From Nocardia brasiliensis ATCC 700358 (GTDB lineage Bacteria; Actinomycetota; Actinomycetes; Mycobacteriales; Mycobacteriaceae): 64,000 nt of DNA. The position numbers and the translations under genes are program-made. The stretch lies in assembly GCF_000250675.2 (NCBI RefSeq), contig NC_018681.1:3410001-3474000 (forward strand), in the 5' to 3' direction. Below, one piece after another: positions 24,780-34,185 of this stretch (positions within the stretch are counted from its first letter, which is position 1; each line of letters starts with the position of its first letter). The notes beneath the pieces were generated by a model that saw nothing but the letters and a program-made list of their open reading frames with translations, was not told the origin of the DNA and did not search any database.

Positions 24780-25649
24780 ATGTCGGTCGAGCTGCCGAGC
24801 AATTGGGGCCGGTGGGGCGCGGACGACGAACTCGGCACGCTGAACCTGATCACCGACGAGGTGCGGGCACGAGCCGCCTGCGAGGTGCGCACCGGCCGCG
24901 CGGTCTCGCTCGCGGTGCCGATCCACGCCGAGCCGGTGGTCAGCGGGCCGTTCGCGCCGTTGACGGCCGAAGTGTCGCCGGTGCGGCTCATCATGGCCTA
25001 CACCGGATCTCCGGCGTTCGCGCACGCCGACGTCATGCTGGTCACCAACCATCACACCAAGTCCACCCACCTGGACGCGCTGTCCCACATCGCGGTGGAC
25101 GGGCAGGTGTATCCGGGCCGGCCCGCGCACGAGAGCGTCACCATGGCCGGTGTCCGGCACGGCTCGACCACCGCCTTCGCCGCCGGGATCGTGACCAGGG
25201 GAGTGCTGCTCGATCTCGCGATCGACGGCCCGGTGCCGGCGGACCGCGGAATCACCGCACAGGATCTCGAAGCCACCGAGCAGCGCGACGGCGTCCGGCT
25301 CGAATCCGGGGACGCGCTGGTCGTGCGGTTCGGCTGGGTGGCGCAGCGCTATCGGGGTGATCCGATGCCGGGTCTGACCATCGACGCGGTGCGCTGGCTG
25401 CACGAACGCGGTGTTTCGCTGTACGCCGGTGACCTCGCCGACGCCTACCCGGCCTTGCCCGGCGGACCGCCCGCCATGCACGGAGTGGCTTTGCCGCGGC
25501 TGGGGCTGCCGTTGATCGATGCGGTCGACGCCGACGAGCTCGCCACGGTCTGTGCCGAACTCGGTCGCTACAGTTTCTTGCTCTCGGTCGCGCCGCCGCG
25601 CATCCACGGTATGACGGGAGTGCCGGTCAACCCCGTCGCGATCTTCTGA
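24780..25649 (+). CDS. Cyclase-family metal-dependent hydrolase (kynurenine formamidase-like)
   Basis: 289 residues. The metal-binding motif HxTHxDxxxH is present as TKSTHLDALSH, with His97, Asp99 and His103; His91/His92 lie just before it. The WGADDELGTLNLI opening is typical of cyclase-family proteins, which hydrolyse amides or lactones at a divalent metal. ATG 24780 follows AAGGAGAAAGCG, a good ribosome binding site. It starts 14 bases after the deiminase gene on the same strand and may be cotranscribed. A functional link to citrullination is not evident. The substrate is unknown. Confidence 0.85.
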   Translation: MSVELPSNWGRWGADDELGTLNLITDEVRARAACEVRTGRAVSLAVPIHAEPVVSGPFAPLTAEVSPVRLIMAYTGSPAFAHADVMLVTNHHTKSTHLDALSHIAVDGQVYPGRPAHESVTMAGVRHGSTTAFAAGIVTRGVLLDLAIDGPVPADRGITAQDLEATEQRDGVRLESGDALVVRFGWVAQRYRGDPMPGLTIDAVRWLHERGVSLYAGDLADAYPALPGGPPAMHGVALPRLGLPLIDAVDADELATVCAELGRYSFLLSVAPPRIHGMTGVPVNPVAIF

Positions 25650-25656
25650 CGAGTGG

Positions 25657-26325
25657 TCAACCGCCCTGCCGCCGGACCATCTCGGTGATCCAGATCGGGG
25701 CGAACGGCGACGTGCAGTTCGGCGGTGTCGGGTAGTCCTCGAGCACCTTCAGGCGTTCGCCGATGTCGATCGCCCGGGCGCGGTGCGCGGCGTGCTCGAT
25801 GCCGATCTGGGCCAGGCAATGGTTCATCGCCCACTGCAGGCGCTCGGGCGCGTCCTGCATGTCCGCCTCGATCACGTCCAGCAGTCCCGAAAGGTCCAGG
25901 CCGTCAGGCTTTTTCGCGACGCGTTCGGTGGTCAGCGCCCAGCCCGCGCTCGCCACCACCGGGTCCGGGTCGGCGAGCCAGGACCGGCGTAGTTCTTCGG
26001 CGTGCGGGTTCTTCTTCACCACATAGTTCACCAGCCAGTCGTGCACCTTGGGGGTGCGCGCCGCGCGCAGCATGCGGTCCAGCTCGTCGCGCTCGAACGC
26101 TTTGGGACGGCAGATCAAGGTCGCCAGCAGCCGGGCGGTGGTGTCCCCGGTGGTCCACAGCTCGCGGGCGAGCTCCTGTTGCGTCTTCAGCCGCTTCGCC
26201 ACCGCGCGCAACTGACTGAGATTCACCCCGTGCTCGTCGCCGTGTTTCTCGTTGACGGCCCGGATCTTCGGATCTTCCAGGCCGGCCAACTCGGCCAGCA
26301 CGTCGGCCACCGCTGTCTCGCCCAC
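25657..26325 (-). CDS. DNA alkylation repair protein (AlkD-like HEAT-repeat)
   Basis: 222 residues, all helical, with HEAT-like repeats. The segments VNLSQLRAVAKRLKTQQELA, VHDWLVNYVVKKNP and AMNHCLAQIGIEHA fit the DNA-alkylation-repair family. AlkD-type proteins excise bulky or cationic alkylated bases. The start is a GTG at 26325, immediately after the stop of a small unassigned upstream ORF. It is convergent with the cyclase-family gene (7 bases between stops). I am confident of the family but not of its exact glycosylase specificity. Confidence 0.82.
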   Translation of the reverse strand: MGETAVADVLAELAGLEDPKIRAVNEKHGDEHGVNLSQLRAVAKRLKTQQELARELWTTGDTTARLLATLICRPKAFERDELDRMLRAARTPKVHDWLVNYVVKKNPHAEELRRSWLADPDPVVASAGWALTTERVAKKPDGLDLSGLLDVIEADMQDAPERLQWAMNHCLAQIGIEHAAHRARAIDIGERLKVLEDYPTPPNCTSPFAPIWITEMVRRQGG

Positions 26326-26466
26326 CTAGGCCTCCCGTTCGTCCAGGGGATCAGTGCGTCGTCCGCGCCCGGCGTAGCGGACGGAGATACCCATGATCTC
26401 GCACGGGCCGCCCGCGGTGCCGATGGCGTGCGGGATCATCGTGGGGAAGTCGGTCGGCGAGGCCAT
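26326..26466 (-). CDS. Doubtful small ORF abutting the alkylation-repair gene
   Basis: 46 codons from an ATG at 26466 (a TTG at 26586 would give 86). Its TAG abuts the downstream GTG start with no gap, which would suit translational coupling. There is no clear ribosome binding site and no recognisable domain. It could be a relic of a longer gene. I list it mainly because of the precise abutment. Confidence 0.25.
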   Translation of the reverse strand: MASPTDFPTMIPHAIGTAGGPCEIMGISVRYAGRGRRTDPLDEREA

Positions 26467-26820
26467 GTAGGGGTCGCTGCTGACCGCGGGCCACGGCGAC
26501 CGGAAACCAATCCTTTCATCCAGAATTAACCTGGTGGAGGTGTGATTCAACTTCGGGTGTGCAATGGGGTCTGCGGAAATGTCCAATTAGTCGCAAGCGT
26601 CCGGCATATCCGAATGAGCTGAAACATTGCTGAAAAATGGTTTCGAATGCGTTTCCGCAGGGCAAACGGGTGACGGGCATCACGCTGCTGGGCCGTCGGA
26701 TCGTGCTATATCCTCATCGAGCGGTACCAAGAATTGCATTTCACGCGTGATCATCTCTGAATCTGCCACCCTCCTCGGCCCGGCGAAGTTGTCCGAGGAT
26801 GATCGATAGATGAGGGCGAA
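26467..26820. other. Locally AT-rich intergenic region ahead of the acyltransferase locus
   Basis: About 350 bases, clearly richer in A/T than the flanks. It holds the likely promoter of the rightward lipid locus. I see no supported gene. TCCTCGG (26772-26778) and CCGAGGA (26793-26799) form a 7-bp inverted repeat with a 14-base spacer, about 20 bases before the ATG at 26821, a possible operator or leader hairpin. Confidence 0.5.
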
Positions 26821-28251
26821 ATGGAATATACCTGCCTGTCCGATTTTCCCATCCGATCGGGAAATCTCACCCTGTGGCGTACGGAGGCGGAAACCGCCGA
26901 GGCCTGGGAATTGGATAATCGGCCGCTGACGAGTCAGCACGAGAAGTATTGCGGGGAATTCGATTCGCTCGACGAACGGCCCGGGCGCGGCAAGTGGATC
27001 GGGACGATATTCGAGATGGACGCGCCGTTGGATCGGCGGGCGGTACGCGATCTCATCTGGGTCTGGCACGCCAGGCACGAGGGCCTGCGCACCACGGCGC
27101 GGGTGGCGGCGCCCGGTGCCCGCCCGGCGCGGTTCACCTGTTCGGCGTTGGGGGTCAAGGTCATTCGTGAAGTGGTCGACACGGTCTCCGACGGCGAGGA
27201 GCTCGGCCCGTACCTGTCGGCCGAGTTCGAACGGCGGCTGTCCCCGGCGGCCTGGCCGCACTGCCTGGTCGCGACCGTCGAGCACCGCGACACCGACGAT
27301 TTCACGGTGCTGGTCGCCGCCGACCACTCGGTCATGGACGCCTACGGGCAGGCGCTGATCATCAACGAGTTCCGCGCGCTGTACCGGGCGCTGCTCGACG
27401 GTTCGCGCATCGAAGCCCTGACCACGTGCGCGAGTTCTGCGGATTACGCCGTGCTGGAGCGTCAGGCCGCGGCAACGGTCACCGCGGACTGCCCGGCGAC
27501 GCTGGCGTGGCGGAATTTCTTCGATTCCAGCGACGGAAAGTTTCCGAGTTTCCCGCCCTTGCCGGCGACGGTGCACGACACGGCCCGGGAAACCGAGCAG
27601 CACAGCTTTTCTCGCTGGTTGCTCGACAATCCCGAATCGGATCTGATCGAGGCGGCGGCGACCGCCCGCGGCTACCGGCTCACCGCCGTGATATTCGCGG
27701 CGTTGGCCTATGCGTCGTATCGCGTGTCGGGCACCAGCGAATTCCGGACGATCATGCCGGTGGCCACCCGGCCGAGCGCGCAGTGGGCGGAGTCGATGGG
27801 TTGGTTCGTCAACATCGTGCCGCTCTCGATCACGGTGGGCCCGGACCGGAGTTTCGACTCCGCGCTGCACGATGCCGCGGCTTCGCTGAAGGCGGTCCGG
27901 CCGCTGATCCTGGTGCCCGCGGGGCCGGTCTGTGAACTGCTGGAGATCGCGGACACGCCACGCTTCGGTGTGTCGTTCGTCGACATGCGGCGGGTGCCCG
28001 GTGTCGACACGATCGGCAGTCTGCGCCACCGCCTGCTGCGGGCCGAGTCGTATTCGCCGGACGAGGTCTACTTCTGGGTCGGGCGCACCGTGGACGGATT
28101 GAACATCTCGACGCGTTTCCCGGCCTCGTTCCCGCTCAGCGAGATGGACCGGTTCATCGGCGAATTCGTCGGCAGTTTGCGCGAATTCGCCGGCGGTGCG
28201 GTCCCGGCGCTCGAGGTGATCGACGCCGCGGTCGGCTGCGGGGCCGCGTGA
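26821..28251 (+). CDS. Condensation-domain/PapA-like acyltransferase 1
   Basis: 476 residues with the fold of NRPS condensation domains and polyketide-associated acyltransferases. The active-site motif is HSVMDAYG, with His169 and Asp173 (HxxxDA; the usual final Gly is Ala). A later strand/bridge region FRTIMPVATRPSAQW resembles the DFGWG-type latch segment in position. No carrier-protein or adenylation domain is fused. GAGGGCGAA precedes the ATG at 26821. It is the first gene of a rightward block of four such proteins plus glycosyltransferase and exporter. It probably esterifies a sugar or alcohol with an acyl chain; donor and acceptor are unknown. Confidence 0.82.
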   Translation: MEYTCLSDFPIRSGNLTLWRTEAETAEAWELDNRPLTSQHEKYCGEFDSLDERPGRGKWIGTIFEMDAPLDRRAVRDLIWVWHARHEGLRTTARVAAPGARPARFTCSALGVKVIREVVDTVSDGEELGPYLSAEFERRLSPAAWPHCLVATVEHRDTDDFTVLVAADHSVMDAYGQALIINEFRALYRALLDGSRIEALTTCASSADYAVLERQAAATVTADCPATLAWRNFFDSSDGKFPSFPPLPATVHDTARETEQHSFSRWLLDNPESDLIEAAATARGYRLTAVIFAALAYASYRVSGTSEFRTIMPVATRPSAQWAESMGWFVNIVPLSITVGPDRSFDSALHDAAASLKAVRPLILVPAGPVCELLEIADTPRFGVSFVDMRRVPGVDTIGSLRHRLLRAESYSPDEVYFWVGRTVDGLNISTRFPASFPLSEMDRFIGEFVGSLREFAGGAVPALEVIDAAVGCGAA

Positions 28252-29672
28252 TCCGCATCGGCGGCGTGGATTTCGCGCTGCGGCCGACGCGCCGCCCGAT
28301 CATCGTGGCGCCCACCGCCGCGACCGCCAGAGCCGCGAAATCCGCGCCGGCCTCCGCGGTGCCGCCCTCGTTCTTGCAGCAGGACCACTTGGACGGTGTG
28401 CTGGGCGGCGTGTCCGACGGCGTGTATCTGGGCATGGTCACGCGGATCTCCGGTGCGCTGGATCTGGCGGCGCTCACGGTGGTGATCACCGATTTCGTGC
28501 GGGCGCACGACGGTCTGCGCACCTGGTTCGAGCCGACCGCGCTGGGCTGTGTCCGCCATATCCTCGCGCCGGAAGAGGTGCGGTTCGGGACGCGGGAACT
28601 GGCCGGGGCCGAAGGTGACTGGGCCGTAGCGCTGACCGACTACTTCGACGCCGTGTCCTCGCCGCTGCAGTGGCCGAGCGCGGCCTTCGCCGTCCTGCCG
28701 GGCGAGGACGGGTTCGAGGTGGTCTTCGCTGTCGATCACGCCTTCAGCGACGGCATGTCGCAGGCCTTGGCGGCGCTCGAACTCACCGAGCGTTATCGGG
28801 CCAGGACGGCGGGGCGAGCCGCGGCCTGGCCCGGTCCGGGCGGGTCGAGTGCCGACTACGCGACCGACGAACGGGCCCGTGCCTCGGACGCGCTCGCGGC
28901 GGATCTGTATCCGTTCTGGCAGGACGCGCTGGCAGAGAACGACTTTCGGCTGCCGGTGTCGCCGATCGAACGCGGCGGTCCCGCGCCGAAACGGCATCGC
29001 CGCCGGGTCGAAGGCTCGGTACTGCTCGACGCCGAACTGGTCCAGGCGTTCGATCAGGCGCTCGCGCGCACCGGCGCGAGCGTCGCCGCGGCCATGTTCA
29101 GCGTGCTGGCGCTGGCCGATTTCGAAACCACGGGCAGCGAGTTCTACTGGTCGCTGAACGTGCTGTCCACCCGTTTCGGTGCGCGCTTCCGCACCGCGCA
29201 GGGCTGGTTCTGCAACTTCGTCCCGGTCTCGTTCGAGCTGCCGCCGGTGCCGAGCTTCGCCGCGACGCTGCCGATCGCGCGGGACGCGCTCGAGCGCGGC
29301 AGGCAGATGTCGCGGTTGCCCGCACACGGTGCGATCGCGCAGTTGTTCGCCCGCGGGTACGGCGCCGACCTGGTCACCCGGGAGCCGAGTTTCGTCACCC
29401 TGCTCGATCTGCGCACCGTGGACGAGGCGCTGGGCGCGGAGGCCGACACCCGCATCCTGACCGCCGACGGCACCACTTCGACGGTGTCGATCTGGTTGGG
29501 GCGCAACAACACCGAATACTTCGTCTGCATCGGAGCGCCGGACCTGCCGGAAACCTGGGAACAGGCCGGGGATTACGTGCAGCGGCTACGCCGGATCCTG
29601 GTCTCGATCGCGGAGACCGGGGATTACCGCAGCGCGTGTCCGCTCGCCGCGATATCCGGCATCTGGCAGTGA
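28248..29672 (+). CDS. Condensation-domain/PapA-like acyltransferase 2
   Basis: 474 residues, starting with a GTG that overlaps the previous stop (GTGA). The catalytic motif is DHAFSDGMS, with His164, Asp168 and Gly169, the canonical HxxxDG. Internal similarity to acyltransferase 1 includes the early FLQQDHLDG-type receptor segment and the late FVTLLDLRTVD, against FGVSFVDMRRVP in the first protein. This suggests an old duplication of the pair. It is predicted to be a stand-alone acyltransferase working on the same glycolipid scaffold, with a different position or acyl chain. Confidence 0.82.
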   Translation: MIRIGGVDFALRPTRRPIIVAPTAATARAAKSAPASAVPPSFLQQDHLDGVLGGVSDGVYLGMVTRISGALDLAALTVVITDFVRAHDGLRTWFEPTALGCVRHILAPEEVRFGTRELAGAEGDWAVALTDYFDAVSSPLQWPSAAFAVLPGEDGFEVVFAVDHAFSDGMSQALAALELTERYRARTAGRAAAWPGPGGSSADYATDERARASDALAADLYPFWQDALAENDFRLPVSPIERGGPAPKRHRRRVEGSVLLDAELVQAFDQALARTGASVAAAMFSVLALADFETTGSEFYWSLNVLSTRFGARFRTAQGWFCNFVPVSFELPPVPSFAATLPIARDALERGRQMSRLPAHGAIAQLFARGYGADLVTREPSFVTLLDLRTVDEALGAEADTRILTADGTTSTVSIWLGRNNTEYFVCIGAPDLPETWEQAGDYVQRLRRILVSIAETGDYRSACPLAAISGIWQ

Positions 29673-29703
29673 CGCGGGCACATCGATCGGAAGGAGCACC
29701 GCG

Positions 29704-31050
29704 ATGGTCGGAGTGATCGTGCCGCACCGCATGGCGGATCTGGACTGTGCGAGCGCGCGCACGCAGGTTCGCTCGGACACCGTGTCGATCCACGCGATCT
29801 GGCTGTTCGACACCGCAGTCAGCGATGCGACGCTCGACCGGTTCCACCGGCTCTTGCAGCGCGGCGTGCTCGGCCGGGTGGCCGCGACCCCGTTCATCGG
29901 CACCGCGGGCGACCGCTGGGTGCGCGCGCACGCGTTCGCGCCGGTGCAGCGTTATGCGGGCGCGCTGCCCAGAGAGCACGTGACCGACTGGATCGCCGAG
30001 CAGGCGCGCGGCGAGCTGGACACCTACGGCGGCCCGGCTTGGCGGCTCTCCGTGACCGCCCTGGACGACGGCGGATCCGCTGTGTCCCTGTTGGTTTCGC
30101 ACACCCTGACCGACGGGCTGGCACTGATCCGGGCGCTCGAGGAAGCCGCCGCGTCCTCGCCGCGGGCGTGGTCGTTCGAATCGGACCGGGTCGGCCGGTT
30201 CCGGCTCTTCGTCTCCGACCTGTTCGCCGCGGTACGCCGCCTGGTGGCCCTGGCGCCCGCCGTGCCGACGGTCGCGCGGTTCATCCGGGAGTCCCGGCAG
30301 CAGCCGCACCACGGCTCGGTGGCACCCCCGCCGGTGCCGCTGACCGCAACGCCGCCAACCGATTTCACCTTGCCGTTCGTGCTCGCGGTGGTGCCCGCCG
30401 AGCAGTGGCGCAAACAGGCCGAGGCGCGCGGCGGCAACGACGCGTCGCTGGCGGTCGCGGTGATGGCAGAGCTGGCGACACGGGTCGGTCGCACCGACGC
30501 GCAGGGTCGTGCCCGGATCGCGATGCCGGTCAGCATCCGGCAGCCGCAGCACGACACCCGGGGCAACGCGCTCGGCGCCATCGATCTCGTCGTCGACCGG
30601 ACCGGCGCGAGCGACGACCTCACCGAGATCCGGGCCGAGGTCAAACGAAAGCTGCAACGCCGCGAGGCGGATGGGCGAGCCTACGACGCGCTCCTGAAAC
30701 TGGCCCTGGTACTGCCGCCTTCGGTGTTCCGGAAGCTGGCGCGGGACCTGACGAAGGATCAGGTCACCACCGGCTGTTCGTACGTCACCTGCCCGGATCC
30801 GTCGGTGCGCACGGTGGCCGGCGTTCCCGCGAGCATCTTCAGCCTCGGGCTGATCACCCAGCGGCTCGAGGCGCTCGACGAGGTCCACCGGTGCGGCGGC
30901 TACCTGTTCGGCGGCTTCGTCGCGTCGAACGACGCCATCTGCCTGCGGATCCAAGGGCTGCATCCGCCGCACCCACTCGACCGGCAGCAGCTCTCGGCTG
31001 CGGTCGGATCGGTTTTGGACGGCTACGGGCTCGCCCCGGTCTTCCTGTAA
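29704..31050 (+). CDS. Wax-ester-synthase/condensation-like acyltransferase 3
   Basis: 448 residues. The catalytic motif is SHTLTDGLA, with His133 and Asp137. The organisation (short N-terminal half, basic linker, then RGNALGAIDLVVD near residue 285) resembles the WS/DGAT-like branch more than PapA. ATG 29704 follows GGAAGGAG at 29690-29697. Its sequence pattern is closest to acyltransferase 4 (34186-35532), which flanks the other side of the glycosyltransferase/exporter, so the two are probably a duplicated pair. Role: acylation within the proposed glycolipid pathway; substrate unknown. Confidence 0.78.
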   Translation: MVGVIVPHRMADLDCASARTQVRSDTVSIHAIWLFDTAVSDATLDRFHRLLQRGVLGRVAATPFIGTAGDRWVRAHAFAPVQRYAGALPREHVTDWIAEQARGELDTYGGPAWRLSVTALDDGGSAVSLLVSHTLTDGLALIRALEEAAASSPRAWSFESDRVGRFRLFVSDLFAAVRRLVALAPAVPTVARFIRESRQQPHHGSVAPPPVPLTATPPTDFTLPFVLAVVPAEQWRKQAEARGGNDASLAVAVMAELATRVGRTDAQGRARIAMPVSIRQPQHDTRGNALGAIDLVVDRTGASDDLTEIRAEVKRKLQRREADGRAYDALLKLALVLPPSVFRKLARDLTKDQVTTGCSYVTCPDPSVRTVAGVPASIFSLGLITQRLEALDEVHRCGGYLFGGFVASNDAICLRIQGLHPPHPLDRQQLSAAVGSVLDGYGLAPVFL

Positions 31051-31081
31051 CGGGCTCTGTCCCAGAACACGAGGTGAGTCG

Positions 31082-32326
31082 ATGAAAGCACTGCTGGCCT
31101 TCGGCGGCAGCCGGGGTGACGCGCAGCCCGGTATCGCGTTGGCGCGCGAGCTGATCGGGCGCGGACACGACGTGCGGCTCACCGTGTCGCCGAACCTGGT
31201 CCGGCTCGCGGCCGAGAGTGGAGTGCCCGCAACACCTTTCGGCTTGGACACCGACGAGTTGCTGCGCGCCCAGTTCGAGAACGCCGGGGCGGGTGGGCCG
31301 ATCGCCCGCGTGCGCGCGTTGCGAGCGGTGAACCGGCAGGGCTTCGCCGAGATGGCCGCGGACCTGCTCGCGGCCGCGGCCGGAGTGGACCTGATCGTCG
31401 GTGCGATGGCGAACGAGGAGGTGGCGCGCGGTGTGGCCGCGCGCGCCGGAGTCCCGTTCGCGGCGGTGCACTACTTCCCGATCCGGCCCAACCGAGCGGT
31501 TCCCGTGGTGCCGAACGGATTCGGCGCGAAGCTGCCCGGTGCGCTGAATCGACGCTGCTGGTCGGCGTTGGGCGCGGCGCGGGCATGGGCGATCGCGCCG
31601 GATATCGAGCAGCTGTACGGCGCGACGCCGCGGGCATCGGCGCTGCCGGACATCGCGATTCAGGCCTACGACGATCGGCTGTTTCCCGGGTTGCGCGACG
31701 AGTGGGGCCCGGACCGGCCGTTCACCGGCTTCTTCACCCAGCCACCCGGCGATGCGGCCGAGGAAGATCCGCAGCTGACGAATTGGCTTGCGGCCGGGCC
31801 TGCGCCGGTTTACGTGGGGTTCGGTTCGATGCCGGTTCCGGATATCGACGCGACGATCGAACAGGTGCGGGTCGCGTGCCGCGAGGCCGGCCGGCGGCTG
31901 CTGTTCGTTTCGGGCGCCACCGCCGCCGCGAGCGAGTATTCCGCGGAGTACGCCCTGCTCCGCAGCGTCGACCATGCGACGGTGCTGCCGCGCTGCGCGG
32001 CCGTGGTGCACCACGGCGGGGCGGGCACCACCGCGGCGGCACTGCGGGCGGGCGTGCCCGCGGTGGTGTGCTCGTTCATGGCCGATCAGCCGTACTGGGG
32101 CCAGCGGGTGCAGGCGCTGGGTCTCGGTGTAGCACTGCCGTTTTCGCGCCTGTCCGCCGCGAAGCTGGCGGCCGCGCTGGATCAGGTGACGGGTCCCGGC
32201 GTCACGGCGCGCGCCGCCCGGTTCGCCACCGGATTTCGCGGAGCGGGTGTGCATGTGGCGGCCGACCTGATCGAGGCGCTACCCGTCCGATCGTCCGACA
32301 TCGCGAACGCAGGGGGACTCCGATGA
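31082..32326 (+). CDS. UGT-like glycosyltransferase (GT1, antibiotic/glycopeptidolipid type)
   Basis: 414 residues, GT-B fold. The N-terminal acceptor half starts MKALLAFGGSRGDAQPGIAL, as in natural-product and glycopeptidolipid transferases. The C-terminal donor half has VYVGFGSM (243-250) and the nucleotide-sugar motif HHGGAGTTAAAL at 310-321, followed by PVVCSFMADQPYWG-like residues. It would move a deoxyhexose or hexose from NDP-sugar to a lipid acceptor. Its place between acyltransferases and exporter, and the dideoxyhexose genes at the left of the window, make an NDP-dideoxyhexose donor plausible but unproved. It is followed by the ABC ATPase with an ATGA overlap. Confidence 0.88.
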   Translation: MKALLAFGGSRGDAQPGIALARELIGRGHDVRLTVSPNLVRLAAESGVPATPFGLDTDELLRAQFENAGAGGPIARVRALRAVNRQGFAEMAADLLAAAAGVDLIVGAMANEEVARGVAARAGVPFAAVHYFPIRPNRAVPVVPNGFGAKLPGALNRRCWSALGAARAWAIAPDIEQLYGATPRASALPDIAIQAYDDRLFPGLRDEWGPDRPFTGFFTQPPGDAAEEDPQLTNWLAAGPAPVYVGFGSMPVPDIDATIEQVRVACREAGRRLLFVSGATAAASEYSAEYALLRSVDHATVLPRCAAVVHHGGAGTTAAALRAGVPAVVCSFMADQPYWGQRVQALGLGVALPFSRLSAAKLAAALDQVTGPGVTARAARFATGFRGAGVHVAADLIEALPVRSSDIANAGGLR

Positions 32327-33291
32327 CCGCGGCCACCGATATCGCGATCGAAACGCAGGGGCTCGGCAAGTCTTTCGGCGGCGTGCGCGCGGTCGACGCG
32401 ATCGACCTGCGGGTGCCCAGCGGCACGGTGTTCGCGCTGCTCGGACCCAACGGCGCGGGGAAGACGACCATCGTGCGGATGCTGGCGACCCAGCTGCGGC
32501 CCGATCGGGGCAGCGCCCGCATCTTCGGCTACGACGTGGCCGCCGACGCGACCGCGGTGCGGTCCATGATCGGGCTCACCGGGCAGTACGCCTCGGTGGA
32601 CGAAAGCCTCTCCGCCACAGAGAATCTTCAGATCTTCGGCCGGTTGCTCGGCCTGTCCCGGCGGGCGGCGAACGCGCGGGCCACGGAACTGATCGAGCAG
32701 TTCCAGCTGACGGCGGCGCAGAACCGGCCCGCGCGCACCCTGTCCGGCGGCACCCGGCGCAGGCTGGATCTGGCTGCCTCCCTGATCATTCCGCCGCCGC
32801 TGCTGTTTCTCGACGAGCCGACCACCGGCCTCGACCCGCACACCAGGATGCGGATGTGGGACACCATCCGCGCGCTGGTCGCCGAGGGCGTGACGGTGCT
32901 GCTCACCACGCAATACCTCGAGGAAGCCGACATGCTGTCGGACCGGATCGCCGTCATCGACAACGGCACCGTGGTCGCCGAGGGCAGTGCCGACGATCTG
33001 AAGGCGGCCGTCGGCGAGGACGTGCTCCGGCTCGACCTGCTCGACCAGGCGGGCGTGCAGACCGCGGTCCTGATCGCGGAACGCCTGGCGGGGAACGCGG
33101 TACGGATCAGCCCGGAGGGCGCGACGATCTCGGTGCCGCTGCGCGATGTCGACACCGCGACCGTGGTGCTGACCGAGTTGCGCCGTGCGGGTGTCGGTTT
33201 GCGCGGCTTCGGGGTCGACCGGCCGGAACTCAACGAAGTGTTCCTCACGCTGACCAACCGGGCGCAAGCACCGCACGGAGCGCCGGTCTGA
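32323..33291 (+). CDS. DrrA-type ABC transporter ATP-binding protein
   Basis: 322 residues: Walker A GPNGAGKTT at 41-49, signature LSGGTRRRLDLA, Walker B LLFLDEPTTGLDP, then the C-terminal DrrA-specific extension ending near LNEVFLTLTN. This is the daunorubicin-resistance ATPase subfamily, which in mycobacteria powers export of complex surface lipids. ATG 32323 overlaps the glycosyltransferase stop. The partner permease follows after 37 bases. By context the cargo is the acylated glycolipid made by neighbouring genes. Confidence 0.92.
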   Translation: MTAATDIAIETQGLGKSFGGVRAVDAIDLRVPSGTVFALLGPNGAGKTTIVRMLATQLRPDRGSARIFGYDVAADATAVRSMIGLTGQYASVDESLSATENLQIFGRLLGLSRRAANARATELIEQFQLTAAQNRPARTLSGGTRRRLDLAASLIIPPPLLFLDEPTTGLDPHTRMRMWDTIRALVAEGVTVLLTTQYLEEADMLSDRIAVIDNGTVVAEGSADDLKAAVGEDVLRLDLLDQAGVQTAVLIAERLAGNAVRISPEGATISVPLRDVDTATVVLTELRRAGVGLRGFGVDRPELNEVFLTLTNRAQAPHGAPV

Positions 33292-33328
33292 TGGCGCGGG
33301 TACTGGAACCTCAGGAATCGAGGATGCG

Positions 33329-34168
33329 ATGGCGGTAGTGACGGCAGGCGCGGCGGCCGACCAGGCGCGCGAGAAACCGGTGATCGATCGACGGCCACGG
33401 GTCCGCCGCCTCAGCACCCGAGCGGCGGTGTACCAGTCGCTGATCATGGCATTGCGCGGTCTGCTGATCTTCCGGCGCAGCCCGCAACTGCTCTTCGACG
33501 CGGCGCTGCTGCCCATTCTCGGGCCGGTGTTGTTCGGCAACATCTTCGGCATCGCGGTGGCGGGCAGCTTGCAGGCGTATCTGCCGACCCTCATCCCCGG
33601 CGTGCTGGTGCAGATCGTGCTCACCTCCTCGGTCGCGACCGGCGTCCAGCTGTGTGAGGACATGAGTTCCGGTGTGCACGAGCGGTTTTCCGCGATGCCG
33701 TTGGCGCGGCTGGCGCCGATCATCGGCGCGCTGCTGGCCGGGATCGTCCGCTACGGCATGGCCGCGGTCATTGTGGTGCTCGTCGGGACGGTGATGGGTT
33801 ACCGGCCCGAGCACCCCCTCGGATGTGCGGTGGCGGTGCTGCTCGTCGTGCTGGTGACCGTGGCGCTCAGCTGGATCTTCGCCTACGTGGGCGTGACCGT
33901 CGCCAGACCGACCGCGGTGCAAGGTATTTCGACGCTGATCCTGCTCGGGCTCACCTTGGTCTCCAACGCGCTGGTGCCGACGGCGGCGATGCCGGAGTGG
34001 TTGCGTCGCGTCTCGTCGGTGAACCCGGTCTCGCGGCTGGTGTCGGCGGTGCGCACGCTGGCCGACACCGGCCGGTTCGGCGCCGACGCGTGGTGGTCGT
34101 TGATCGGGGCACTGATCGTGGTGGTGGTGCTCGCGCCGCTGACCTACAAAGCGCTGCGTCCACGTTGA
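33329..34168 (+). CDS. DrrB/ABC-2-type permease
   Basis: 279 residues with about six membrane helices after a basic N-terminus of some 35 residues. Characteristic ABC2_membrane features include the amphipathic region before the first helix, ERFSAMPLAR in the cytoplasmic loop, and NPVSRLVSAVRTLA near the end. It pairs with the upstream DrrA-type ATPase to export a lipid or glycolipid. ATG 33329 follows AGGATGCG weakly; there is no better alternative in frame. The neighbouring acyltransferases and glycosyltransferase define the probable cargo. Confidence 0.9.
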   Translation: MAVVTAGAAADQAREKPVIDRRPRVRRLSTRAAVYQSLIMALRGLLIFRRSPQLLFDAALLPILGPVLFGNIFGIAVAGSLQAYLPTLIPGVLVQIVLTSSVATGVQLCEDMSSGVHERFSAMPLARLAPIIGALLAGIVRYGMAAVIVVLVGTVMGYRPEHPLGCAVAVLLVVLVTVALSWIFAYVGVTVARPTAVQGISTLILLGLTLVSNALVPTAAMPEWLRRVSSVNPVSRLVSAVRTLADTGRFGADAWWSLIGALIVVVVLAPLTYKALRPR

Positions 34169-34185
34169 TCGCGGAAGGAATACCG

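Noticed and set aside
28068..31251. Long minus-strand frames opposite the acyltransferases
   Set aside because: Their translations are Arg/Gln/Gly-rich with no motifs, while the plus-strand genes have complete catalytic motifs, overlaps and ribosome binding sites.
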